Assembly: GCA_024742395.1 (NCBI GenBank)
Contig: JANSYO010000002.1
Coordinates: 62,001 to 126,000, forward strand
Reading direction: 5' to 3'
Length of the DNA stretch: 64,000 nt
Origin: Cytophagales bacterium
GTDB taxonomy: Bacteria; Bacteroidota; Bacteroidia; Cytophagales; Spirosomataceae
Each line of letters opens with the position of its first letter. The first letter of the stretch is position 1. The notes under the pieces were generated by a model. That model was not told where the DNA came from, made no database searches, and was given only the letters and a program-made list of their open reading frames with translations. Positions 9,350-16,308 of the stretch are shown here, piece by piece. The translations under genes and the position numbers were made by a program.

Positions 9350-10885
9350 ATGACACAAATAAGTACTCAAGATATTGAAAACATAGAGCTTAAATACCTC
9401 ACAATGGAGGATTATGATGAGCTCAAAGAGGCCATGATTCAGGCGTACTCTGCAATGCCGGATGCCTTTTGGAAAAAGAATCATATTAAATCACTGATCA
9501 CCAAATTCCCGGAAGGACAGGTAGTTATAAAAATTAACGGAAAACTAGCCGGCTGTGCATTATCAATTGTCGTAGACTATGATTCATTTGACGATAAGCA
9601 CACTTATAAGGAGATTACAGGGAATTATAGTTTTAATACTCACAGTTCAAAAGGAGATGTTTTATATGGAATTGATATTTTTATCAAACCCGATTACCGT
9701 GGTTTAAGACTAGGGCGAAGACTGTATGATTACCGTAAAGAATTGTGCGAAAAGTTAAATCTAAAAAGTATAGCTTTTGGAGGCCGGATACCGAATTATC
9801 ATAAGTACGCCGATGAACTTTCGCCAAAAGAATATTTGGAGAAAGTTAAGAACAAGGAAATTCATGATCCTGTTCTGAACTTTCAAATGTCAAACGACTT
9901 TCACCCCTCAAAAGTCATTAAGGGTTATTTAGATGGTGATGAGGAGTCAGGTGAGTATGCGGTTCTGTTGGAGTGGGATAATATCTACTATGAAAAACCT
10001 CAGATCAAAGCCGCTACCAAGAAGAAGGTGGTTCGCCTGGGTCTTATACAATGGCAAATGAGACCGTATAAAGACCTGGATGAACTCTTACAGCAGGTGG
10101 AGTACTTCGTAGACGCCGTATCTGGTTACAGGTCTGATTTTGCCCTTTTCCCGGAGTTTTTTAATGCTCCTTTAATGGCCGAAAACAACCATCTTTCTGA
10201 ATCTGCTGCTATCAGGGAGCTCGCAAAACATACGGAAGCCATAGTTCAACGATTCTCTGAATTAAGTATCTCTTACAACATCAATATTATTACGGGTAGT
10301 ATGCCTGAAATAAAAAATGAGATGCTTTACAATGTCGGTTATTTATGCCGTAGAGATGGCTCCATAGAACGTTACGAAAAGCTCCATGTTACACCAGACG
10401 AAGCCAAAGTCTGGGGAATGCAAGGTGGCTCAGAGCTAAAAACTTTTGATACCGATTGTGGTAAAATTGGTGTACTTATTTGCTACGATTCAGAATTCCC
10501 TGAGCTTGCCAGAATACTTTCTGATGATGGCATGGATATTCTTTTTGTGCCGTTTCTAACAGATACCCAAAACGGTTATTCAAGGGTAAGAAACTGTTCG
10601 CAAGCCCGGGCGATTGAAAACGAGTGTTACGTGGCTATTGCAGGCAGTGTGGGTAACCTGCCCAATGTTCACAATATGGACATTCAATACGCTCAATCAA
10701 TGGTCTTTACACCTTGTGATTTCTCGTTTCCATCAACAGGAATTAAAGCCGAAGCCACTCCCAATACTGAAATGATTCTAATTGCCGATGTAGACATCGA
10801 TTTACTGACTGAATTAAACCAGTTTGGTGCGGTAAGAAACCTGAAAGACAGACGAAAAGATTTGTTTGAATTGAAGAGAAAATAA
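9350..10885 (+). CDS. GNAT acetyltransferase fused to carbon-nitrogen hydrolase
   Basis: This is a 511-residue two-domain protein. Residues 12-215 form a GNAT domain with the acetyl-CoA-binding YRGLRLGRRLY. Residues 226-505 form a nitrilase-superfamily amidohydrolase with all three catalytic residues: Glu269 in FPEF, Lys344 in YEKLHVTP and Cys378 in LICYDSEFPE. The fusion is a known but uncharacterised architecture. The hydrolase half resembles omega-amidase-like or carbamoyl-putrescine-like amidases. A reaction that couples acyl transfer and C-N hydrolysis is inference; no substrate can be read from the sequence. It is flanked by a terminator upstream and a convergent gene downstream. Confidence 0.88.
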   Translation: MTQISTQDIENIELKYLTMEDYDELKEAMIQAYSAMPDAFWKKNHIKSLITKFPEGQVVIKINGKLAGCALSIVVDYDSFDDKHTYKEITGNYSFNTHSSKGDVLYGIDIFIKPDYRGLRLGRRLYDYRKELCEKLNLKSIAFGGRIPNYHKYADELSPKEYLEKVKNKEIHDPVLNFQMSNDFHPSKVIKGYLDGDEESGEYAVLLEWDNIYYEKPQIKAATKKKVVRLGLIQWQMRPYKDLDELLQQVEYFVDAVSGYRSDFALFPEFFNAPLMAENNHLSESAAIRELAKHTEAIVQRFSELSISYNINIITGSMPEIKNEMLYNVGYLCRRDGSIERYEKLHVTPDEAKVWGMQGGSELKTFDTDCGKIGVLICYDSEFPELARILSDDGMDILFVPFLTDTQNGYSRVRNCSQARAIENECYVAIAGSVGNLPNVHNMDIQYAQSMVFTPCDFSFPSTGIKAEATPNTEMILIADVDIDLLTELNQFGAVRNLKDRRKDLFELKRK

Positions 10886-10888
10886 ACG

Positions 10889-11836
10889 CTATAATTCTTC
10901 TAAAATCTTTTTCAAAGCAGCCTGAACAGACCAAACTCTGTTTCCGGCTTGCTGGATGACTACCGAATTATCCGAATCAATTACTGCATCTTCTACAATT
11001 AGACCTCTACGAACGGGCAGGCAATGCATGAATTTGGCATTGTCTGTCAGTTTCATTTTCTCTGCAGAAATTATCCAGTCTTCATTGCCTGGCAATACCT
11101 GACCATAATGCTCTAAAGAACTCCAGTTCTTTGCATAGATAAAGTCTGCTCCTTCAAAAGCCTCTGCTTGGTTATGAGTTACCTTGGCCTTACCTACAAA
11201 CTCCGGAGCCAGATCATATCCTTCAGGATTTGCTATGACAAAATCATACTCAGTAAGGTTTAACCATTCCGCAAAGGAGTTTCCCACAGCTTGTGGTAAG
11301 GGTTTTATATGTGGTGCCCAGGTTAAAACTACTTTTGGGCGTGTCTTAAGCTTCAATTCTTCTATGGTGATAAGATCTGCCAAAGATTGGCAAGGATGAC
11401 GGGTAGCCGACTCTAAATTAACCACAGGCACGCCTGAAAGTTTTCTGAAGCTTTCTAAAACCAACTCCTGATAATCTTCTTCCCTATTTGTCAGACCTGC
11501 AAATGCTCGTACTCCAATAATATCAGCATATTGACCTATAACGGCTGCAGCTTCTTTTATATGTTCTGCCTTATTTCCGTTCATTGTTACTCCGTCTTCA
11601 AACTCAAGCTGCCAGCTATCAGCACCTACGTTCATAACGATAACATTCATGCCCAGATTAATGCCTGCCTTTTGCGTGCTCAATCGCGTTCTTAAACTTG
11701 AGTTAAAGAATAATAAACAAAGCGTCTTGTCCTTCCCTAGTTTATTATCTGCTGTAGGGTTTGCCTTTTGTCTAAGTCCTTCTTCTATTAATTCCTTTAC
11801 ACTTGGAACGTCTGCCGGGGTAATAAAATGTTTCAT
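10889..11836 (-). CDS. argF': N-succinylornithine (or N-acetylornithine) carbamoyltransferase
   Basis: This 315-residue transcarbamylase has the carbamoyl-phosphate loop NSSLRTRLS at 45-53, HPCQSLAD for the second binding site and HCLPVRRG near the C-terminus. It belongs to the Bacteroidota branch that carbamoylates N-acylated ornithine in arginine synthesis. In this branch one residue in the 90s loop sets specificity: Glu in Xanthomonas N-acetylornithine enzyme, Pro90 in the Bacteroides fragilis N-succinylornithine enzyme. Here that position is Ala90 (NKAEHI), which favours the succinyl substrate. No other arginine genes are nearby. It ends 4 bp from the convergent GNAT-nitrilase gene. Confidence 0.9.
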   Translation of the reverse strand: MKHFITPADVPSVKELIEEGLRQKANPTADNKLGKDKTLCLLFFNSSLRTRLSTQKAGINLGMNVIVMNVGADSWQLEFEDGVTMNGNKAEHIKEAAAVIGQYADIIGVRAFAGLTNREEDYQELVLESFRKLSGVPVVNLESATRHPCQSLADLITIEELKLKTRPKVVLTWAPHIKPLPQAVGNSFAEWLNLTEYDFVIANPEGYDLAPEFVGKAKVTHNQAEAFEGADFIYAKNWSSLEHYGQVLPGNEDWIISAEKMKLTDNAKFMHCLPVRRGLIVEDAVIDSDNSVVIQQAGNRVWSVQAALKKILEEL

Positions 11837-11931
11837 TCTCTCTTTCTGGATTCCTTAATGAGCCGCAAGTTATTAAATGATTTTTGCTGCCATTTAATTT
11901 TTATCTTTATTCATATCAAAACCCATCTAAA

Positions 11932-12243
11932 ATGAGTAAATACCTTCTTCATGGTACTTTAAAAGCAAGGGAAGACAAACAAACAGAACTTGCCGGTATT
12001 TTACTGAAAGCTTCTGAATTAATCTCTTCTGCAAAAGGTTGTCAACTGTATATTGTAAGCCTTCATAAAGGTGATTCTTCGTCAGTTTACATTACTGAAA
12101 TCTGGGATAGTAAAGAGGATCATGATAATTCATTGCAAATTGATGGTGTCAGAGAATTAATTATGAAAGCCATGCCGATACTAGATAGTACTCCTCAAAA
12201 AGGCCAGGAGCTTGAGATACTGGGAGGAGTAGGAATCTCTTAA
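11932..12243 (+). CDS. Antibiotic biosynthesis monooxygenase (ABM)-fold protein
   Basis: This is a small protein of 103 residues with the dimeric alpha-beta ferredoxin-like ABM pattern: an initial strand (YLLHGTLKAR), a helix, a central strand (CQLYIVSL) and the characteristic ITEIWDSKEDHDNSLQ. Relatives include YgiN-type quinol monooxygenases, but many are of unknown function. A longer frame opens at 11884, but the conserved fold begins at the ATG at 11932 after an AT-rich leader, so I choose that start. It ends one base from the convergent GH28 gene. Confidence 0.78.
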   Translation: MSKYLLHGTLKAREDKQTELAGILLKASELISSAKGCQLYIVSLHKGDSSSVYITEIWDSKEDHDNSLQIDGVRELIMKAMPILDSTPQKGQELEILGGVGIS

Positions 12244-12244
12244 A

Positions 12245-13573
12245 TTAATTTTTCACTGGTTTCCCGTTGACAATTACATTCTTCATACTTAAGCCCTGAA
12301 TTATTGACGGGTCAAAAGAATTATTCTCCGATTGAATCTTTAAGTTTTCGAAACGAAAATTTGACAGTCTGTCATTCTCTGTAATTTTCATGTCATACCA
12401 TGTATTACACTTTACCTTCATATTTCTCAAAGTAATATGATCTGAAAAGGAGATTGGCACATCTTCTCTGCCTTTCAAATCAAAGAACTGAGTCCAAGGT
12501 TTAATATAAAGTAAGCTATGAGCATACCCTTTCACATTTTCAACGGTAATGTATTCATATTGCTGAGGGGTATCGGGCCGCATTTTGAGCCACAATATTC
12601 TCTTAGCATCCTGGATCTTAATATTTCTGAAGAGGATATTCTTATTATGAATAGATTCGCTGCCGCAGGTTAGAGCGGAATGACAAAAACCAAACTCACA
12701 GTCTTCAATAATAATATTGGTGTTCTCACCATTGTTTTCATCCTTATCTGCCCATGGACCTTTGCCACCCTTTAAGGCTATGGCATCATCATTAACTGCC
12801 ATGTAGCAGCCTTTTATCAAGACATCTGAACAGACATCCAGGTCAATGGCGTCTGTGCTGGGAGCTTTGACAGGTTCATGAGGAGAGGTAATTCTTAAGT
12901 CTAAAATTTTAAGTCGTTTACATTTGTAATAATGTGAACTCCAGAAACCGGCATTTTGAAGGGTCACATCCTGAAGCTGAACATCATCTGAGTCACGAAT
13001 AAAAACAAGACGTGGTCTCGAAACCTCCAAATTGGTACATTGAGGATTCTCCTCCCTTCTTTGCCAAAAAGCCTTCCAAAAGCTTAATCCATTTCCATCT
13101 ATAATTCCGCTACCCGTTATTGTGAAGCCGTTAACACCATAGGCATTTACAAGTGCAGGATAATAATCCAAAGTCTGCCCCTCCATTCTTGAAGGGCCTA
13201 TAGGATAGTCTGAAATTTTATCTGATCCCTTAAGTACTGCTCCCTCAAGAAGATGTAAATGAGTTTTGGGCTTAAAAAATAAAGCTCCTGACTGATAAAC
13301 GCCAGGCGGAATAATAATTACTCCTCCACCGTTCTCAGCTGCCATGTCTATGACCTTCTGAATTGCTTTAGTCTGTATTAATAGACTATCTGACTTAACA
13401 CCAAAATCTGTTATATTGAATGATGCTCCTAACTCTTCAATCTCTATTTTTTTATACTCAGTAAACCAGGGAGATATCGGGCTGCCATCTGGAAAAGTAC
13501 CTTGGGCAAAGCTGCCAGAAATAGAAAACATGGTACAAAAGGAAAGGAAAATTCTAGACACTAATTTTTTCAT
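12245..13573 (-). CDS. GH28 family glycoside hydrolase (polygalacturonase-like), secreted
   Basis: This 442-residue protein has a signal peptide ending near SGSFAQ and a parallel beta-helix glycosidase domain from about residue 50 (FNITDFGVKSD, then the GVYQSGALFFK strand). The GH28 catalytic acids are present in TDAIDLD and in NDDAIALKGG. A degenerate third motif reads FCHSALTCGSES, and the last motif is RILWLKMRPD. The family hydrolyses alpha-galacturonosyl linkages in pectin, but many Bacteroidota members act on rhamnogalacturonan side groups. A palindrome ACTGTACAGT (13648-13657) lies in the intergenic space shared with the divergent arsR and may regulate either gene. Confidence 0.88.
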   Translation of the reverse strand: MKKLVSRIFLSFCTMFSISGSFAQGTFPDGSPISPWFTEYKKIEIEELGASFNITDFGVKSDSLLIQTKAIQKVIDMAAENGGGVIIIPPGVYQSGALFFKPKTHLHLLEGAVLKGSDKISDYPIGPSRMEGQTLDYYPALVNAYGVNGFTITGSGIIDGNGLSFWKAFWQRREENPQCTNLEVSRPRLVFIRDSDDVQLQDVTLQNAGFWSSHYYKCKRLKILDLRITSPHEPVKAPSTDAIDLDVCSDVLIKGCYMAVNDDAIALKGGKGPWADKDENNGENTNIIIEDCEFGFCHSALTCGSESIHNKNILFRNIKIQDAKRILWLKMRPDTPQQYEYITVENVKGYAHSLLYIKPWTQFFDLKGREDVPISFSDHITLRNMKVKCNTWYDMKITENDRLSNFRFENLKIQSENNSFDPSIIQGLSMKNVIVNGKPVKN

Positions 13574-13713
13574 TCAAATGGGTTTTAAAGAGTCGCGATG
13601 TTATACTCCAGGCGAATGCATCAAATTAAGTAAGAATAATTTCGAAAACTGTACAGTACTCTCATGATACACACGAAGAAAAACTAAAAATATCTTGCAG
13701 ATAAAAATAATAT

Positions 13714-13731
13714 ATCGCAATATTGCAATGT
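13714..13731. promoter_or_regulatory. ArsR-type operator, site 1
   Basis: ATCGCAATATTGCAATGT contains the perfect 10-bp palindrome GCAATATTGC. It ends 4 bp before the arsR start and is repeated identically over 18 bp at 14080-14097. Position and dyad symmetry suit an autoregulatory ArsR/SmtB operator; this is inferred. Confidence 0.7.
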
Positions 13732-13735
13732 AATT

Positions 13736-14062
13736 ATGGGCGTAACAAAAACAAATCTATTCACTGAAGCACAAAACGAACTCGCAAGAGTCGCAAAAGC
13801 TTTAGCACATCCTGCAAGGATTGCGATATTAGAACATCTAATATCAGCTAACGCCTGTATTAACAGCGACTTAGTTCAAGAGTTGGGTTTAGCCCAGGCT
13901 ACAATTAGCCAACACCTCCGCGAACTTAAAGAACAAGGAATCATACATGGAAATATTGAAGGGGTAAGCGTTAGCTATTGTATAAATCCCGAAAAATGGA
14001 CTCAAATACAAAAGCATTTGAGTCAGTTTTTTGAGGCTTATAAAGGCGGTAATTGCTGTTAA
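13736..14062 (+). CDS. arsR: ArsR/SmtB family metalloregulator
   Basis: This is a 108-residue winged-helix repressor. The core HTH spans about residues 15-95 (LAHPARIAILEHL, then LGLAQATISQHLRELKEQGII). It has one cysteine in the position of the classical CVC metal loop (Cys41 in NACINSDL) and a C-terminal Cys107-Cys108 pair (GGNCC). Three cysteines could form a trigonal As(III) site, as known for other ArsR subtypes with relocated ligands. That is inference. An operator-like palindrome abuts its start and is repeated before the next gene, so it probably represses itself and the two downstream genes. It is divergent from the GH28 gene. Confidence 0.9.
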   Translation: MGVTKTNLFTEAQNELARVAKALAHPARIAILEHLISANACINSDLVQELGLAQATISQHLRELKEQGIIHGNIEGVSVSYCINPEKWTQIQKHLSQFFEAYKGGNCC

Positions 14063-14079
14063 AAAATTTAACCATATCC

Positions 14080-14097
14080 ATCGCAATATTGCAATGT
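14080..14097. promoter_or_regulatory. ArsR-type operator, site 2
   Basis: This is an 18/18 identical copy of the site before arsR. It sits in the 103-bp gap between arsR and the DUF6428 gene, 68 bp before that gene's start. It suggests a second, separately repressed promoter. Confidence 0.65.
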
Positions 14098-14165
14098 GAA
14101 AACCTGATTAACGAACGACACAAATTTTTATCATATCTGGATTTTAAACATATTACGAAAGAAAA

Positions 14166-14636
14166 ATGAAAATATCTGAAATCAAAAATCATCTAAAAAA
14201 CTTAGAAACTATTGCGTTTGAACTACCCAATGGCAGCCTCGTACCTGAACATTTTCATGTTACAGAGGTAGGAGAAGTCACTAAACATTTCATTGATTGT
14301 GGCGGAACCATACGCCATGAGAAAGTCGCGAACTTCCAACTATGGAGTGCCGATGATTATAACCATAGATTGCACCCAGAAAAACTTGTTAAGATTATTG
14401 AGCTTTCTGAAAAGGTGCTCGGAATGGGTGACTTAGAGATTGAGGTTGAGTTTCAGGGCGAATCTATCTCCAAATATGGACTTGATTTTGATGGTACCAA
14501 TTTTCAATTAACCACTAAACATACTGACTGCCTGGCAAAGGACAATTGTGGAATTCCTGAGAAAAAGAATGTTGCTATGGCTGGCCTTGCAACAAAAGTT
14601 GAGAACACTTGTACGCCCGGCGGAGGATGTTGCTAA
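14166..14636 (+). CDS. DUF6428 family protein, cysteine-rich C-terminus
   Basis: This 156-residue soluble protein matches DUF6428, a Bacteroidota family repeatedly found beside ArsR regulators. The N-terminal half contains LVPEHFHVTEVG and HFIDCGGTIR. The C-terminal part has a pair of cysteines in HTDCLAKDNCG and ends in CTPGGGCC. The thiol-rich tail, echoing the GGNCC end of the adjacent ArsR, suggests binding of arsenite or another thiophilic metal. That function is inferred and I know of no characterised member. Its TAA stop overlaps the ATG of the next gene by one base (TAATG), indicating translational coupling. Confidence 0.8.
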   Translation: MKISEIKNHLKNLETIAFELPNGSLVPEHFHVTEVGEVTKHFIDCGGTIRHEKVANFQLWSADDYNHRLHPEKLVKIIELSEKVLGMGDLEIEVEFQGESISKYGLDFDGTNFQLTTKHTDCLAKDNCGIPEKKNVAMAGLATKVENTCTPGGGCC

Positions 14637-15124
14637 TGGAATTCATTGAAATCACAGAAGAGCTATACCCGCAGATTGCCTTGATTTATCAGCAAGGTAT
14701 TGATTCGGGTATAGCAACTTTTGAAATGACCGCTCCAGATTATGCGGATTGGAATCAAAAATATTTGCCACACTCCAGAATAGCCTTGATAAATTCAAAG
14801 CTTGTTCTTGGTTGGGCCGCTCTAGCTCCAGTATCTAAGCGAGCTGTCTACAATGGAGTAGCAGAAGTTAGCATATATATTGCCAAAGACCAGCGGAGGA
14901 AAGGAATTGGCAAAAGCCTTTTTCTAGAGTTAATTAAATCAAGCGAAGCCAAGGGTATTTATTCTTTACAATCCTCTGTGTTTCCTGAAAATCTGGCCAG
15001 CATTAAATTGCACAAAACCTGTGGCTTTAGAGAAATAGGTTATAAAGAAAAAATAGCCAGGCGAGAAGGTAAGTGGTTCGATAATATTCTATTAGAAAGA
15101 AGAAGTAAGGTTATCGGAATTTAA
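14636..15124 (+). CDS. GNAT acetyltransferase, ArsN/phosphinothricin acetyltransferase-like
   Basis: This is a 162-residue N-acetyltransferase. It has the acetyl-CoA loop KDQRRKGIGKSLF around residue 90 and the PAT-like stretch GIATFEMTAPD near residue 25. Proteins of this group detoxify phosphinothricin or, as ArsN1, the arsenical antibiotic arsinothricin by acetylating the amino group. Location at the end of an arsR-DUF6428 cassette supports an ArsN role. The upstream frame extends to 14609, but the ATG at 14636 starts the conserved domain and overlaps the DUF6428 stop. Its stop overlaps the convergent ackA stop within TTAA. Substrate is unproven. Confidence 0.82.
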   Translation: MEFIEITEELYPQIALIYQQGIDSGIATFEMTAPDYADWNQKYLPHSRIALINSKLVLGWAALAPVSKRAVYNGVAEVSIYIAKDQRRKGIGKSLFLELIKSSEAKGIYSLQSSVFPENLASIKLHKTCGFREIGYKEKIARREGKWFDNILLERRSKVIGI

Positions 15125-16299
15125 GCCTTAATCTTAGCATATGTTTGTCTGGCGATGGCCAATTCTTCATTTGTAGGAATGACCAAGATCTTCACTTTGG
15201 AATCCTCAGATTGAATTTCAAATTCGCCTTTCTCATTTCTAGATAAATCTATATTTATTCCGAAAAACTCAAGCCCCTCACAGGCCATTCTTCTTACCAA
15301 AGGCGAATTCTCCCCTACTCCGGCAGTAAACACTATCGCATCCAATCCATTCATAGCTGCGGCATAAGCACCGATATATTTCTTTATTCTGTAGGCATTA
15401 ATTTCGAGGGACAAGCCACAGTCTTTATTTCCTTTTTCAAATTGACTGACAATCTCTCTCAAATCAGAATAACCAGAAAGGCCGAGCATTCCACTTTCCT
15501 TATTTAGTAATTTGTGAATATCTGCTGCTGAGTAACCTTTCTCTAATAAGTATAACAAAACCGACGGGTCAATGTCTCCGCTTCGTGTTCCCATAACCAA
15601 TCCGTTTAAAGGACCAAAACCCATGGAGTGATCTACGCTTTTACCACTTTTTACGGCTGTTGCACTGCATCCATTACCTAAATGCAAAACAACCATTTTG
15701 GCTTCCTTATTATTCAAATATTCAGATGCCCTGGCACTCACATACTGATGACTTGTTCCGTGAAAACCATATAGACGAATTCCTTCTTCTTTAAATAAAG
15801 AATTGGGAATAGCATACCGATAAGCCTTTTCTGGAATTGTTTGATGAAACGCCGTATCGAAAACAGCAATTTGAGCCGAATTTGGAAAAACAGTTTCGGC
15901 AACTTCTATACCTACAAGGTTGGCAGGATTATGAAGCGGAGCCATACTGAAAAGCTCTCTTATCTGATTCTTAATTTCTGCAGAAACTACAGCGACATCC
16001 TTAAAATGACTACCACCATGAACCACCCGATGACCAATGCCTAGAATTTCATCTGGAGTGCTAATAGCTCCGTTTTCGGTGTCCATCAATAGTTCGGATA
16101 CTTTTAATAGAGCCGCATAGTGACTTTCAATTTCTTCTTGATAGCTAAACGACTCCCTCACATTTTTATAAGTAATACCCGAACCCGGCAATCCTATTTT
16201 GTCAATTAATCCCGAAGCCAAAACGTTTTCATCCGGCATTTGAAGTACCTGAAATTTTAAAGAAGAGCTTCCACTATTTAATACGAGTATTTTATCCAT
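15121..16299 (-). CDS. ackA: Acetate kinase
   Basis: This is a 392-residue acetate kinase with the standard family blocks. It starts VLNSGSSSLKFQ, has GHRVVHGG near residue 125, FDTAFHQT for the catalytic Asp region, FHGTSHQY, and GTRSGDIDP. Length is normal for the family (about 390-400). It interconverts acetyl phosphate and acetate with ADP/ATP. The gene follows pta by 9 bp on the same strand, forming the usual acetate overflow and activation pair. No regulatory sequence is seen between the two genes. Confidence 0.97.
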   Translation of the reverse strand: MDKILVLNSGSSSLKFQVLQMPDENVLASGLIDKIGLPGSGITYKNVRESFSYQEEIESHYAALLKVSELLMDTENGAISTPDEILGIGHRVVHGGSHFKDVAVVSAEIKNQIRELFSMAPLHNPANLVGIEVAETVFPNSAQIAVFDTAFHQTIPEKAYRYAIPNSLFKEEGIRLYGFHGTSHQYVSARASEYLNNKEAKMVVLHLGNGCSATAVKSGKSVDHSMGFGPLNGLVMGTRSGDIDPSVLLYLLEKGYSAADIHKLLNKESGMLGLSGYSDLREIVSQFEKGNKDCGLSLEINAYRIKKYIGAYAAAMNGLDAIVFTAGVGENSPLVRRMACEGLEFFGINIDLSRNEKGEFEIQSEDSKVKILVIPTNEELAIARQTYAKIKA

Positions 16300-16308
16300 C
16301 TTTTAATT

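Noticed and set aside
13820-13840. TTGCGATATT inside arsR, partly resembling the operator
   Set aside because: It matches only part of the 18-bp site, is not palindromic and encodes the conserved helix of the protein.
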